From Paracoccus halophilus (GTDB lineage: Bacteria > Pseudomonadota > Alphaproteobacteria > Rhodobacterales > Rhodobacteraceae): a stretch of DNA of 49,203 bases. The stretch is from the NCBI RefSeq assembly GCF_000763905.1, contig NZ_JRKN01000026.1, positions 1 to 49,203 of the forward strand, read 5' to 3'. Made by a program: the position numbers and the translations under genes. Under the pieces are notes generated by a model. That model was given only the letters and a program-made list of their open reading frames with translations. It was not told where the DNA came from and did not search any database. Shown in pieces: positions 7,713-15,888 of this stretch. Within the stretch, counting starts at the first letter, position 1. Each line of letters starts with the position of its first letter.

Positions 7713-8924
7713 ATGCCAGACCGTGCCGCGATGCTGCTGGATGCGTTTGACGATTGGATTCGTGGATCTTTTGTCGAGATGAACTGTGCGCTTGAGGACC
7801 TGTATTGGCACCAGGATGACCGCTCGAACACCGAGGGAATCGGCGATGACATCAAGCAGCGGCTGGAGCGCGAGGGCCGCGAACTGATTGCGCCGATCCT
7901 GTCCGACTGGGTGCCCGACAGCACGCCCGAGACGGCCTATTACCTGCTGGGCAGCGTCGGTTACTACATGGCCGCCTGCCGCCGCCACGAGATCACGCTT
8001 GAAATCCGCGAAACCGAATCGCCGCTGGTCGAGGCCTCGGCGCTGGCCAACAAGCTGGGCCTGTTGCTTGGCGTGGCGCCGCGGCTGGTCACCAGCCAGA
8101 TGCAATATCTCAACCTGGCGCGAAATGGCGATGACCGCAGCTTTACCCGGCGCCGGGATGAAATCCTGTTCATGCAAAGCAACAGCAAGGCGCAGCTGAA
8201 CTATATGCAGGCCGCCGACGATCTGGCCCGGATCGCGGCCATGGGCCTGTCGCATCCGGTCGCGCTGGATCTGCTGGCGGATGCGGAAACGGCGCTCGGC
8301 AGGCTGCGCAGCGCGAATGCCAACCTGTTCAAGGAACTGGATGCCGAGCGCTTCTTTTATTGCGTCCGGCCTTATGTGAAATCCTACCGCGTCGGGCGGC
8401 AGGTCTGGCGCGGTGCCAATGCCGGCGATCTCTCGGCGATTGCCGAGGTCGATCTGCGTCTGGGCCTGTGCAGCCCGAACGATCCCTTCTATCTGGGCGT
8501 CATGGTCGAAAAGGCGCCCTATCTGATCCGCAGCGACCAGCAGCGCCTTGCCTCGGCCATCCGCGACAGATCCCTGCTGGATCAGCTTCTTGAGGGCGCC
8601 GATGCCGGCGCGCCATGGGTGCCTGCCGCCGCCAGGGCGATGCTGCCGGTCTATGACACGATCGCGGTGGCCGCGACACAGCATCAGAACATGCTGGTCA
8701 GCCGCTTCATCCAGAAACCGACCATGAAGATGCTGGAAAAGCACATGCAGACCCTGACCGCCAGCGGCATGGAGCTGAAGGCGTTGATCGCGGATCTGCA
8801 AAGGCTGTGCGATTTGCGCACCGGCGCGGATGTCGAGGGCATCGGTTCGCGCGGCGCGGATCTGCAACGTCTGCGCGATCTGGCCGATGTGGATGAAAGG
8901 ATCCTCGCCCATGGATCGGCATGA
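7713..8924 (+). CDS. PrnB-like (DUF1864) protein of the tryptophan/indoleamine dioxygenase superfamily
   Basis: The 403-residue protein starts at the ATG with GGGAG 8-9 bases upstream; the frame is open further upstream, but that part runs through the divergent promoter. Residues 213-260 (AERFFYCVRPYVKSYRVG, then WRGANAGDL and NDPFY) match PrnB, the heme enzyme of pyrrolnitrin synthesis. ETAYYLLGSVGYYMAACRRH near 73-92 matches PrnB's FFLGSLKRHG region. By my alignment from memory, the PrnB axial His313 (RAPHLK) falls on Thr337 here (QKPTMK); the nearby His324 or His344 could substitute. The tail has a near-repeat, DLQRLCDL and DLQRLRDL. The gene overlaps the kynureninase-like gene by 14 bases, so the two likely act in sequence on an indole or arylamine substrate. 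Confidence 0.7.
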   Translation: MPDRAAMLLDAFDDWIRGSFVEMNCALEDLYWHQDDRSNTEGIGDDIKQRLEREGRELIAPILSDWVPDSTPETAYYLLGSVGYYMAACRRHEITLEIRETESPLVEASALANKLGLLLGVAPRLVTSQMQYLNLARNGDDRSFTRRRDEILFMQSNSKAQLNYMQAADDLARIAAMGLSHPVALDLLADAETALGRLRSANANLFKELDAERFFYCVRPYVKSYRVGRQVWRGANAGDLSAIAEVDLRLGLCSPNDPFYLGVMVEKAPYLIRSDQQRLASAIRDRSLLDQLLEGADAGAPWVPAAARAMLPVYDTIAVAATQHQNMLVSRFIQKPTMKMLEKHMQTLTASGMELKALIADLQRLCDLRTGADVEGIGSRGADLQRLRDLADVDERILAHGSA

Positions 8925-10047
8925 CGGGTATTTCCTCTACCATTCCATCGGTCATTTTCCCGACAAGGCCGCCAGGCTGACCGCCGCGCTGACCGAGTTC
9001 GCGCAGAAATGGGCGGCGGGCGGCGACGGGCAATGGCCCTATTGCGAAAGCGTCGAACGCGGCTATCTGGATCGCTGGACCCGGCTTCTGGGGGCCGGGG
9101 CGGGCACTGTCGCCCATGCCGAATCGGTCACCTCGGCCATGCATGCGCTGATTTCGGCCCTGCCCGAGCAGGTCCTGCGCGGCAAGCGCGTGGTGATGCC
9201 GGCGGACGGCTTTCCCTCTCTGGTCTTTCTGTTGACCGGATTGGCCGACAGATACGGCTTTGCGCTGGATCTGGTGCCGCTGCGCGAAGGCGCGTTCTGG
9301 GTGGAATGCGACGATATTGCGGCACGGATCGACGGGACGGCGGGGCTGGTGCTGCTGAATTGGGTGTCGTCGACATCCTCCCATAAATGCAACGTGCCGC
9401 GCCTGACGCGGCTGGCGCATCAGGCCGGCGCGCTGGTCGGCCTCGACATGACGCAAGGCGCGGGGATCCTGCCCTTTGACGTGGCTAAGGTCCCTGTCGA
9501 TTTCGCCGCCTCGACCAGCCTGAAATGGGTTTGCGGCGTCCCCGGCGCGGGCATCCTCTATGCCACGCACGATCTGATCCGCCGCTGTATCCCTGAACGG
9601 CGCGGCTGGTTCAGCCAGGGCAACCCGTTCAACTGGACCCTGTCGGAATTTGCACTGGCCGGGGATGCGCGCAGGTTTCATCTTGGCACGCCGTCGGTTC
9701 TGGGCTGCGCGGGCACGCTTCCGGCGCTGGACTGGGTCCTGTCCGGCGGCGCCGAGGAGGCGCGCGAGAAGAACGTGAAAATCGTCGATGCGGTCATCGG
9801 CATCGCGGATGAGCTGGGCCTTTCCCTTGCCTCGCCGCGCGAGGATCACCGGCGCGGCGCCAGCATCATGCTGCATTTTCCGGGCGATACCCGCGCAAAG
9901 GCCGCGCTGCACCATCTGGCCGGCCACGGCATCCATGCCGATGCAAGGGGCGAGGTGCTGCGGCTTTCCCCCGGCATATCGACATCGCCCGCGATGCTGG
10001 ATCATCTGCGCGATGGTCTGGCCGGGATACCGAAGGGCGGTCGCTAG
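8911..10047 (+). CDS. Kynureninase-like aminotransferase class V-fold PLP enzyme
   Basis: This 378-residue fold-type I PLP enzyme has ADGFPS (about 98-103), GLDMTQGAGILPFDV (Asp179, the cofactor-ring partner) and STSLKWVCGVPGAG with Lys205 as the Schiff-base lysine. The K-W-x-C-G-x-P-G context is typical of kynureninases, which cleave kynurenine to anthranilate and alanine. The chosen ATG has GAAAGGA about 10 bases upstream and lies inside the end of the PrnB-like gene (14-base overlap). A dioxygenase-superfamily gene followed by a kynureninase-like gene mirrors the tryptophan-kynurenine route, but no formamidase is nearby. The gene ends 2 bases from the convergent GntR gene. Confidence 0.85.
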   Translation: MDRHDGYFLYHSIGHFPDKAARLTAALTEFAQKWAAGGDGQWPYCESVERGYLDRWTRLLGAGAGTVAHAESVTSAMHALISALPEQVLRGKRVVMPADGFPSLVFLLTGLADRYGFALDLVPLREGAFWVECDDIAARIDGTAGLVLLNWVSSTSSHKCNVPRLTRLAHQAGALVGLDMTQGAGILPFDVAKVPVDFAASTSLKWVCGVPGAGILYATHDLIRRCIPERRGWFSQGNPFNWTLSEFALAGDARRFHLGTPSVLGCAGTLPALDWVLSGGAEEAREKNVKIVDAVIGIADELGLSLASPREDHRRGASIMLHFPGDTRAKAALHHLAGHGIHADARGEVLRLSPGISTSPAMLDHLRDGLAGIPKGGR

Positions 10048-10049
10048 GA

Positions 10050-10763
10050 TCAGCCCACGCCAAAGGCATTCGGCGGCAGGCGTTTCAGCCGTTCGGACAG
10101 GTCCATGATATGGCTTCTCATCGCCTCGGCCGCCGCATCGCCGTCCCCGGACAGGACCGCCTTGGCGATGTCGATATGCTTGTTCTTGCTGACCTCGACA
10201 TTCAGCGTCTGCCACAGGTTCAGATACCAGAACCGGCAGCAGCGCTCATGCAGCCCGGTCGCGAATTCGCCCAGAATGTGGTTGCCCGAACATTCATTGA
10301 TCTTGCGATGAAAGGCCCGGTCGCTGGCGATGAAGCCATCGATATCGGGGGGCTCAAGCATCTCGTCCGGCGCCTCGGCCAGGGCGACAAGATCGGCAAG
10401 ATCGGTTTCGGAAATCTCGTCCGAGGCAGCATGCTCGGCCGCCATGCGCGCCAGCTCCGGCTCGATGATCAGGCGGGAATCCAGGATCTTGCGGATTTCC
10501 AGCACGCCGTCGGGCTGCACGACGACACCCTTGCGCGGCAGAATCTCGATCAGGCCTTCCAGCTGCAGAAGCTGCAGGGCCTGATGAACCGGCGTCCTGC
10601 CGAGGCCCAGCTTTTCGCAGATGGCCGCCTCATTCAGATACTGGCCGGGAAGAAACTGAAGCCGGATGATCTTTTCACGGATCTGCTGATAGGCCTGCTC
10701 AACCAGCGGCTTCTGCGCATCCGGCTGCGCGGTTTTCTTTTCATCACGCGTGCTTTTGTCCAA
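10050..10763 (-). CDS. GntR-family (FadR subfamily, FCD domain) transcriptional regulator
   Basis: The 237-residue protein has an N-terminal winged helix (about 20-85: LVEQAYQQIREKIIRLQFLPGQYLNEAAICEKLGLGRTPV and the wing RKGVVVQ). A C-terminal FCD ligand domain follows, with the expected metal-site Asp/His residues (DRAFHRKI, KHIDIAK, MRSHI). FadR-type regulators usually bind an organic acid and release DNA. It is convergent with the kynureninase-like gene. Its upstream region carries the same motif found before the cupin, tctC and PrnB-like genes, which points to autoregulation and control of the whole island. Confidence 0.92.
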   Translation of the reverse strand: MDKSTRDEKKTAQPDAQKPLVEQAYQQIREKIIRLQFLPGQYLNEAAICEKLGLGRTPVHQALQLLQLEGLIEILPRKGVVVQPDGVLEIRKILDSRLIIEPELARMAAEHAASDEISETDLADLVALAEAPDEMLEPPDIDGFIASDRAFHRKINECSGNHILGEFATGLHERCCRFWYLNLWQTLNVEVSKNKHIDIAKAVLSGDGDAAAEAMRSHIMDLSERLKRLPPNAFGVG

Positions 10764-10822
10764 GTCCCGAACCCTCTCGACCGCATCCCTATCGGTAAAT
10801 AGGTGCAGCGCCGTGCAAAACC

Positions 10823-10835
10823 AACTGAAATATTA
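10823..10835 (+). promoter_or_regulatory. Candidate GntR operator, autoregulatory copy
   Basis: The sequence AACTGAAATATTA (12 of 13 bases identical to the copy at 7664) lies 59 bases upstream of the gntR start and points away from it, the same geometry as the tctC copy (57 bases, reversed). It sits in the otherwise gene-free stretch 10764-10909. Confidence 0.55.
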
Positions 10836-10909
10836 GCGATCCGCACCGTCTCGCCTTTCCATGCCCGCCCGTTCAAGGCCGTGTCAGGCCGCATTCACCG
10901 TCAACGGGG

Positions 10910-11920
10910 CTACAGACCGTCCAGAATACGCCTTGTCTCGTGCATCCGCCGCAGCGAGTTGCCGATGTGCTCGCGCCAGCGCGGGCCGACGCCCATTGCG
11001 GTGGCGTAGGCGCCGGCCAGATCGTCGGGCCGGTCCTCGGCCATTGCCGCGATCAGGAACGCCGCCTGCTCGCGGTCCTTCGAGGCTTTCAGGCTGCCCG
11101 CGCCATCGCGCCGCCGGTCGGCGATGATCAGTTTGTGGATCGCGTATCGCTCGGGGCGGGGCACCTGCACCAGAATGCCGGATCTGTAGATCGCCGCTGC
11201 GTGGACCGGCTCGGCGATCAGGAAATTGAGATAGTTCAGCGCCTGCGCGCTCACGCCCAGAGCGGGCAGATCGCGGATGGTTTCCGCACCGAAGGCGGGT
11301 GTCAGGAACTCGACCAGCTGGCCGCTGCCGCCCTGCGCCCATCGCCATGTCCGCCCCGGATCAAGCCCGGGCAGGGGGGCGAATTTCAGCGCCGAGAAGG
11401 TTTCGGCCAGCCCCGGATCGACCCGATCCTCCAGCGCGACGCTGAGCTTCGCGAACTGGGCGATATCCAGGTCGCCGGTATTCGCCATTCCGCCCAGGGG
11501 CAGGCGCATCCCCAGCTCGCCTTCGTAGAGCCGGAACGCATTCGTGCCGACGATCGTGCCGCCCAGCCGGAACACCCCCGCATCCGCCATGGCCGACAGC
11601 ATGGAGCCGGTCGCCCGGTCGGTCGGCGTCATGCCTTCGGCGCGCAACAGCCTGACCAGCCGCGCCCGCGCTTGCTGCCGCTGCCGGGCGGTCGCGTGAA
11701 GCTCTTCGACGCGCTCGATGCGCCTGCGCGTCTCGTCGCTGTCTTCGCCGATATAGGTGAAATGCATGTCCGACCCGACCCGCCGCGCGGCATACCAGTA
11801 AGCCTTGTCGCCGCGCTGCTTGAGGGTCGGCTTGCCCTGAACGCCGGACACGGCATCATCCTTCAAGAGCCGCACCAGATCGGTATATGCGCTCATCGCG
11901 ATACTGCTGAGCGGGGTCAT
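10910..11920 (-). CDS. Nucleotidyltransferase-fold protein of the GSU2403 type
   Basis: The 336-residue product resembles the uncharacterised GSU2403 nucleotidyltransferase-fold family (NTP_transf_8). It has a helical N-terminal region rich in Arg/Glu (about 60-95), then GTIVGTNAFRLYEGELG and TGDLDIAQF, the latter supplying a D-x-D pair (Asp150, Asp152) like the metal site of polymerase-beta-type nucleotidyltransferases. The substrate is unknown. The ATG at 11920 is chosen; a GTG at 11929 and an ATG at 11896 are possible. It stands alone between the GntR gene and the arylsulfatase. Its promoter region is AT-rich and holds two CCTATCA copies (11922-11928, 11957-11963). Confidence 0.65.
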   Translation of the reverse strand: MTPLSSIAMSAYTDLVRLLKDDAVSGVQGKPTLKQRGDKAYWYAARRVGSDMHFTYIGEDSDETRRRIERVEELHATARQRQQARARLVRLLRAEGMTPTDRATGSMLSAMADAGVFRLGGTIVGTNAFRLYEGELGMRLPLGGMANTGDLDIAQFAKLSVALEDRVDPGLAETFSALKFAPLPGLDPGRTWRWAQGGSGQLVEFLTPAFGAETIRDLPALGVSAQALNYLNFLIAEPVHAAAIYRSGILVQVPRPERYAIHKLIIADRRRDGAGSLKASKDREQAAFLIAAMAEDRPDDLAGAYATAMGVGPRWREHIGNSLRRMHETRRILDGL

Positions 11921-12064
11921 GCCTATCACTTTCGATTTTTGCTTGGCACGTTTATACCTATCAATGATTCAATTTGCTAGGCATGCCTGCAAAAGGGCGG
12001 CAAACCGCCAGGCTTGCGGTGCCGCCGGCCGTATCGTGAAAACCCGTCCTGCCCGTGGCCGCGC

Positions 12065-12083
12065 GGGGCGGCAGAACCGCCCC
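12065..12083 (-). terminator. GC-rich hairpin after the arylsulfatase gene
   Basis: The stem GGGGCGG pairs with CCGCCCC (7 bp) around a CAGAA loop, 14 bases beyond the arylsulfatase stop. No clear T-run follows, so it may stabilise the mRNA end or act as a weak terminator. Confidence 0.35.
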
Positions 12084-12097
12084 GGCCTGTCGCGGGC

Positions 12098-13696
12098 CTA
12101 CTGGCCGCCGGCGCTGTAAAGCATTTCGGCCACGTCGTTCATCTGGACCGACATGCTGCGCTGGCGCGGCGGGAATTCCTCGAAGGTCGCGACGTAATCG
12201 GCGACGATCTTCGCGGCCGGGCCCATCAGCCAGCTGCGGTTCTCGGCCCATTCGTCATAGCCGCGCGCTTCGTGGAAACGCTCGAACGGGTCAAGCTTCA
12301 GATTGGTGATGATCGGCGTCGACAGCTCTGGCTGAGGCGAGCGGAACCACGCCTCCTGATCGCGGAACTGCAGCTTGTAATCGCCATAGCGCAGGGCCTG
12401 AAAGGTGGTCTCGGTGAAATAGAAGAACTCCTTGCGCCGGGTTTCGCCGTTGTTCAGCAGGATGTCCGACTGATCGTAGCCGTCCAGATGCACGCGATAG
12501 GTGGTGTCGCCGACCTGCCGGCCCTGCAGCAGGTCCTCTTTCAGCGTCCCGTCGCCCAGCAGCGACAGAAGCGTCGGCATCCAGTCCTCCATGGTCATGA
12601 ATTCGCCGGTCGAGACACCTGCCGGGATATGCCCGTCCCATTTCACCATCATCGGCACGCGGAAGCCGCCTTCGTAACCGCCCACGCCCTTTTCGCCGTG
12701 AAAGGGCTGGTTGCCGCCATCGGGCCAGGAATTCGAGGCCGCGCCGTTATCGGTCGAGAACATGACGATGGTGTTATCGGCAACGCCAAGCTCGTCGAGC
12801 AGATCGAGAAGCTGGCCGACATCATCGTCAACCTCTTTCATGCCGTCGGCATAAAGCCCGTAGCCGGTGACGCCATCGGATTCCGGCTTGAGGTTGGTGC
12901 GGTAATGCATGCGCGAAAAATTGTGCCAGACAAAGAAGGGATCGCCCGCCTCGACCGAGCGGCGGATGAAGTCCACCGACTGGGCCATGACCTCATCATC
13001 CAGAACGCGCTGGCGTTCGGTGCCAAAGGGGCCAAGGTCGCGAATTTCCTGATTGCCGTCGCCAAGCGCGCGCGCCTGAATGACGCCGCGCTGCTTCAGG
13101 CCCATTTCCTCCTGCACCTCTTCGTTCGGGAAATCGTATTGTTCGGGGTATTCGCCCGCGTTCAGATGATAGAGGATGCCGAAGAATTCGTCGAAACCGT
13201 GATTGGTCGGCAGATGCTCGTCGCGGTCGCCAAGGTGGTTCTTGCCGAACTGGCCGGTGGCGTAGCCAAGCGGTTTCAGCAGCTCGGCAATCGTCGGGTC
13301 CTCGGCCTGAATGCCCTGTTCGGCGCCCGGCAGCCCGACCGTGCTGAGCCCGGTCCGCATCGGATACTGCCCCAGAATGAAGGCGGCGCGGCCGGCAGTG
13401 CAGGAGGCATGCCCGTAATGGTCCATGAAAATCATGCCTTCATCGGCGATCTGGTCGATATTCGGCGTCGAGCCGCCCATCATGCCGCGATGATAGGCGC
13501 TGATGTTCCACATGCCGACATCATCGCCCCAGATGATCAGGATGTTCGGCCGTTCGGGATCCTGATTCCGGGCCGCGGCTTCGGTGCTGGCCGTCTCCTG
13601 CGCGAAGCCGGGCGCGGCAAGCCCGGCAAGGAGCGATGCGATGACGAAAAGACCTCTGAGGCGGGTAACGGGCCGGAGAAGTACTTTCTGCTGCAT
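12098..13696 (-). CDS. Exported arylsulfatase
   Basis: The 532-residue sulfatase begins with a signal peptide (hydrophobic LFVIASLLAGLAA, AxA-like end APGFA near residue 32), so it is periplasmic. The metal-binding pair Asp58-Asp59 lies in IIWGDDVG. The formylglycine motif is SCTAGR with Cys99: Ala replaces the usual Pro, a C-x-A-x-R form known in some bacterial sulfatases. STDNGAASNSWPDGGNQPF provides the later metal ligands. It should release sulfate from an exported or imported sulfate ester. It is divergent from the octaheme cytochrome gene across 79 bases, and this pairing may be functional. It is distinct from the cytoplasmic sulfatase at 5909-7534. Confidence 0.92.
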   Translation of the reverse strand: MQQKVLLRPVTRLRGLFVIASLLAGLAAPGFAQETASTEAAARNQDPERPNILIIWGDDVGMWNISAYHRGMMGGSTPNIDQIADEGMIFMDHYGHASCTAGRAAFILGQYPMRTGLSTVGLPGAEQGIQAEDPTIAELLKPLGYATGQFGKNHLGDRDEHLPTNHGFDEFFGILYHLNAGEYPEQYDFPNEEVQEEMGLKQRGVIQARALGDGNQEIRDLGPFGTERQRVLDDEVMAQSVDFIRRSVEAGDPFFVWHNFSRMHYRTNLKPESDGVTGYGLYADGMKEVDDDVGQLLDLLDELGVADNTIVMFSTDNGAASNSWPDGGNQPFHGEKGVGGYEGGFRVPMMVKWDGHIPAGVSTGEFMTMEDWMPTLLSLLGDGTLKEDLLQGRQVGDTTYRVHLDGYDQSDILLNNGETRRKEFFYFTETTFQALRYGDYKLQFRDQEAWFRSPQPELSTPIITNLKLDPFERFHEARGYDEWAENRSWLMGPAAKIVADYVATFEEFPPRQRSMSVQMNDVAEMLYSAGGQ

Positions 13697-13775
13697 GACA
13701 GTATTCCTTTCTCACAGGTATTCTGACGATAGGTTTACGATTGATTCATGACCTGGCAACCGGAGCGATTTCATC

Positions 13776-15758
13776 GTGCATCTTCGACAATTCCTCCGCC
13801 CGCCGATGGTTCTGGCGCTTGCGGTCCTCTGCTTTGCCGGGCCGAACGGCCGGTTCGCCGCCGCGCAGACCCCGGAGGGCGCGGCCCCCGGCTATATCGG
13901 CAGTGAAGCATGCGCCGCCTGCCATCGGCAAGAGACAAGTGACTGGTCCGGCTCGCATCATGCCCGGGCATGGCAAAGCCCGGCGCCGGACACGGTTCTG
14001 GGCGATTTTTCCGGCCGGCAGGTCACGTTTGGCGGCTCTGTCGTCAGGTTTTCGGCGCAGGGCGGGGCATATTCCGTCGCGATCACCGAGCCGGACGGGA
14101 CAAGGGCTGTCCATGAGATCACCGATGTCGTCGGCATCGCGCCGCTGCAGCAATATCTGGTCGAGACCGCGCCGGGCCGGAAGCAGGCGCTGGATTTCGC
14201 CTGGGATGTCGCGGGCGGGCGTTGGTACGATCTTTACCCGGATCAGGACGATCTGCCCGCCGACGGGCTGCATTGGAGCGGGCCTTACAAGAACTGGAAC
14301 GCCCGCTGCGCGGTGTGTCACGCGACAGGCTACGACAAGAACTACCTGCCGCAGAGCCACAGCTATCAAAGCAGCCAGGCCGAGGTCGGCGTCGGCTGCG
14401 AAGCCTGCCATGGCCCGGGTCGCGCCCATGCCGAATGGGCCGGGGCGCCCGACCGCGATGATGCCGCAGTCTGGCCCGGGCTGTCCGCATCCGGATTGAC
14501 CGCGACCTTTCCAAAGGACGACCCCGAGGCGCAGATACAGGTCTGCGCCGGCTGCCATTCGCGCCGCAGTGCCCTGACCGATGAAAGCCCCGTGCCCGGC
14601 ACATCCTTTCATGACAGCTATGAGCTGGCGCTGGTCGATGCCGACCGGCTTTACCATCCCGATGGCGCGATCCGGGACGAGGTCTATGTCTACGGCTCGT
14701 TCCTGCAATCGAAAATGTATCGCAGCGGTGTCCGATGCAGCGATTGCCACAACCCCCACAGCGCGCGGCTGAAGGCCGAAGGCAATGCCGTCTGCACGCA
14801 ATGCCATTCCCCGGCCGGAAATACGCGTTTTCCGTCGCTGAAACCGGCCGATTACGACAGTCCCGACCATCATTTCCACGCGCAGGGATCGCAAGGCGGG
14901 CAATGCCGGAATTGCCACATGAAGGCGCAGCTTTATATGGGTATCGACGAACGCTCGGACCACGCCTTTCGGATCCCGCGCCCGGATCTGGCCGCGCAGA
15001 CCGGCGCTCCGCTGGCCTGTCTGGACTGCCATGCCGACAAAGATGCCGGATGGGCCGATGATGCCATCCTGGCCCGTTTCCCCGATGCCGATCGCGGGCC
15101 GCATTTCGCGCAGGTCTTTGCCCATGGCGAGACCGGCGGCGACGGCGAAACCCTGGACCGGCTTTTCGATATTGCCGGGGACGGGGACGAGGCGGCGATC
15201 ATCCGGGCCAGTGCGCTGAGGCTCGCCGCCCCGCATATGCGGCAGGCGGATACGGAACGCGCCGCATCGCATCTGGGCGCCGGGGACGCGCTGATCCGCG
15301 CCGCCGCGATTCCGCTGCAACGCAGCGCCTCGGCCTCCGACAGGCTGCGCCGGATCGCCCCCTTGCTTGAGGATCCGGCCCGGTCGGTCAGGATCGCCGC
15401 CGCGAAAGAGCTGCTGCAAACCCCCGACATTCCGGTGCCGCCCGAATATCAGGGACCCTATCGGCAGGGCGTCAGGGAGATTCAGGAATGGCTGCTGGCC
15501 AATGCCGATTTCCCCGAGGGCCAGCTGGCGCTGGCCGGCACGGCGCTGGCCCTGCGCAACATCCCGGCCGCGCTTGCCGCCTTTGCCGAGGCGGCGGCGC
15601 AGGATCCGCAGCTTGTCGATGCCTGGGTGATGCAGGTCAGGCTGCTGGCCGCGCAGAACCGGATCCTTGCTGCCCGCGAGACATTGTCCCGCGCCATGGC
15701 GGCCAATCCCGGCGATGTCCGGCTGCTGTCGCTGGATCTGGAACTGCCTGCCCGCTGA
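13776..15758 (+). CDS. Octaheme c-type cytochrome with C-terminal HEAT/TPR-like repeats
   Basis: The 660-residue protein starts at a GTG with GGAG 10 bases upstream; an ATG at 13806 is possible. A signal peptide precedes eight CxxCH heme sites: Cys46, 178, 208, 257, 321, 340, 377 and 415. The spacing and the CEACHGPG motif fit the cytochrome c554-type multiheme family. After about residue 440 come Ala/Leu-rich helical repeats (HEAT-like, then a TPR-like NADFPEGQLALAGTALALR stretch). It is probably a periplasmic electron-transfer or redox enzyme whose partner is unknown. No membrane anchor beyond the signal, and no quinol dehydrogenase, is encoded nearby. It is divergent from the arylsulfatase. 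Confidence 0.88.
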   Translation: MHLRQFLRPPMVLALAVLCFAGPNGRFAAAQTPEGAAPGYIGSEACAACHRQETSDWSGSHHARAWQSPAPDTVLGDFSGRQVTFGGSVVRFSAQGGAYSVAITEPDGTRAVHEITDVVGIAPLQQYLVETAPGRKQALDFAWDVAGGRWYDLYPDQDDLPADGLHWSGPYKNWNARCAVCHATGYDKNYLPQSHSYQSSQAEVGVGCEACHGPGRAHAEWAGAPDRDDAAVWPGLSASGLTATFPKDDPEAQIQVCAGCHSRRSALTDESPVPGTSFHDSYELALVDADRLYHPDGAIRDEVYVYGSFLQSKMYRSGVRCSDCHNPHSARLKAEGNAVCTQCHSPAGNTRFPSLKPADYDSPDHHFHAQGSQGGQCRNCHMKAQLYMGIDERSDHAFRIPRPDLAAQTGAPLACLDCHADKDAGWADDAILARFPDADRGPHFAQVFAHGETGGDGETLDRLFDIAGDGDEAAIIRASALRLAAPHMRQADTERAASHLGAGDALIRAAAIPLQRSASASDRLRRIAPLLEDPARSVRIAAAKELLQTPDIPVPPEYQGPYRQGVREIQEWLLANADFPEGQLALAGTALALRNIPAALAAFAEAAAQDPQLVDAWVMQVRLLAAQNRILAARETLSRAMAANPGDVRLLSLDLELPAR

Positions 15759-15888
15759 GCGGCCGGCCGCGCGCCGCGACGGTCCCGTTCCGGCGATGAA
15801 AAAAGAACGGCTCGACAGCCCGGCACGGTTCAAAGCCATGCGGCTTTGTGCTTGAAATCGGGTGTCATCGGCGCTGCGGGGATGAAGA

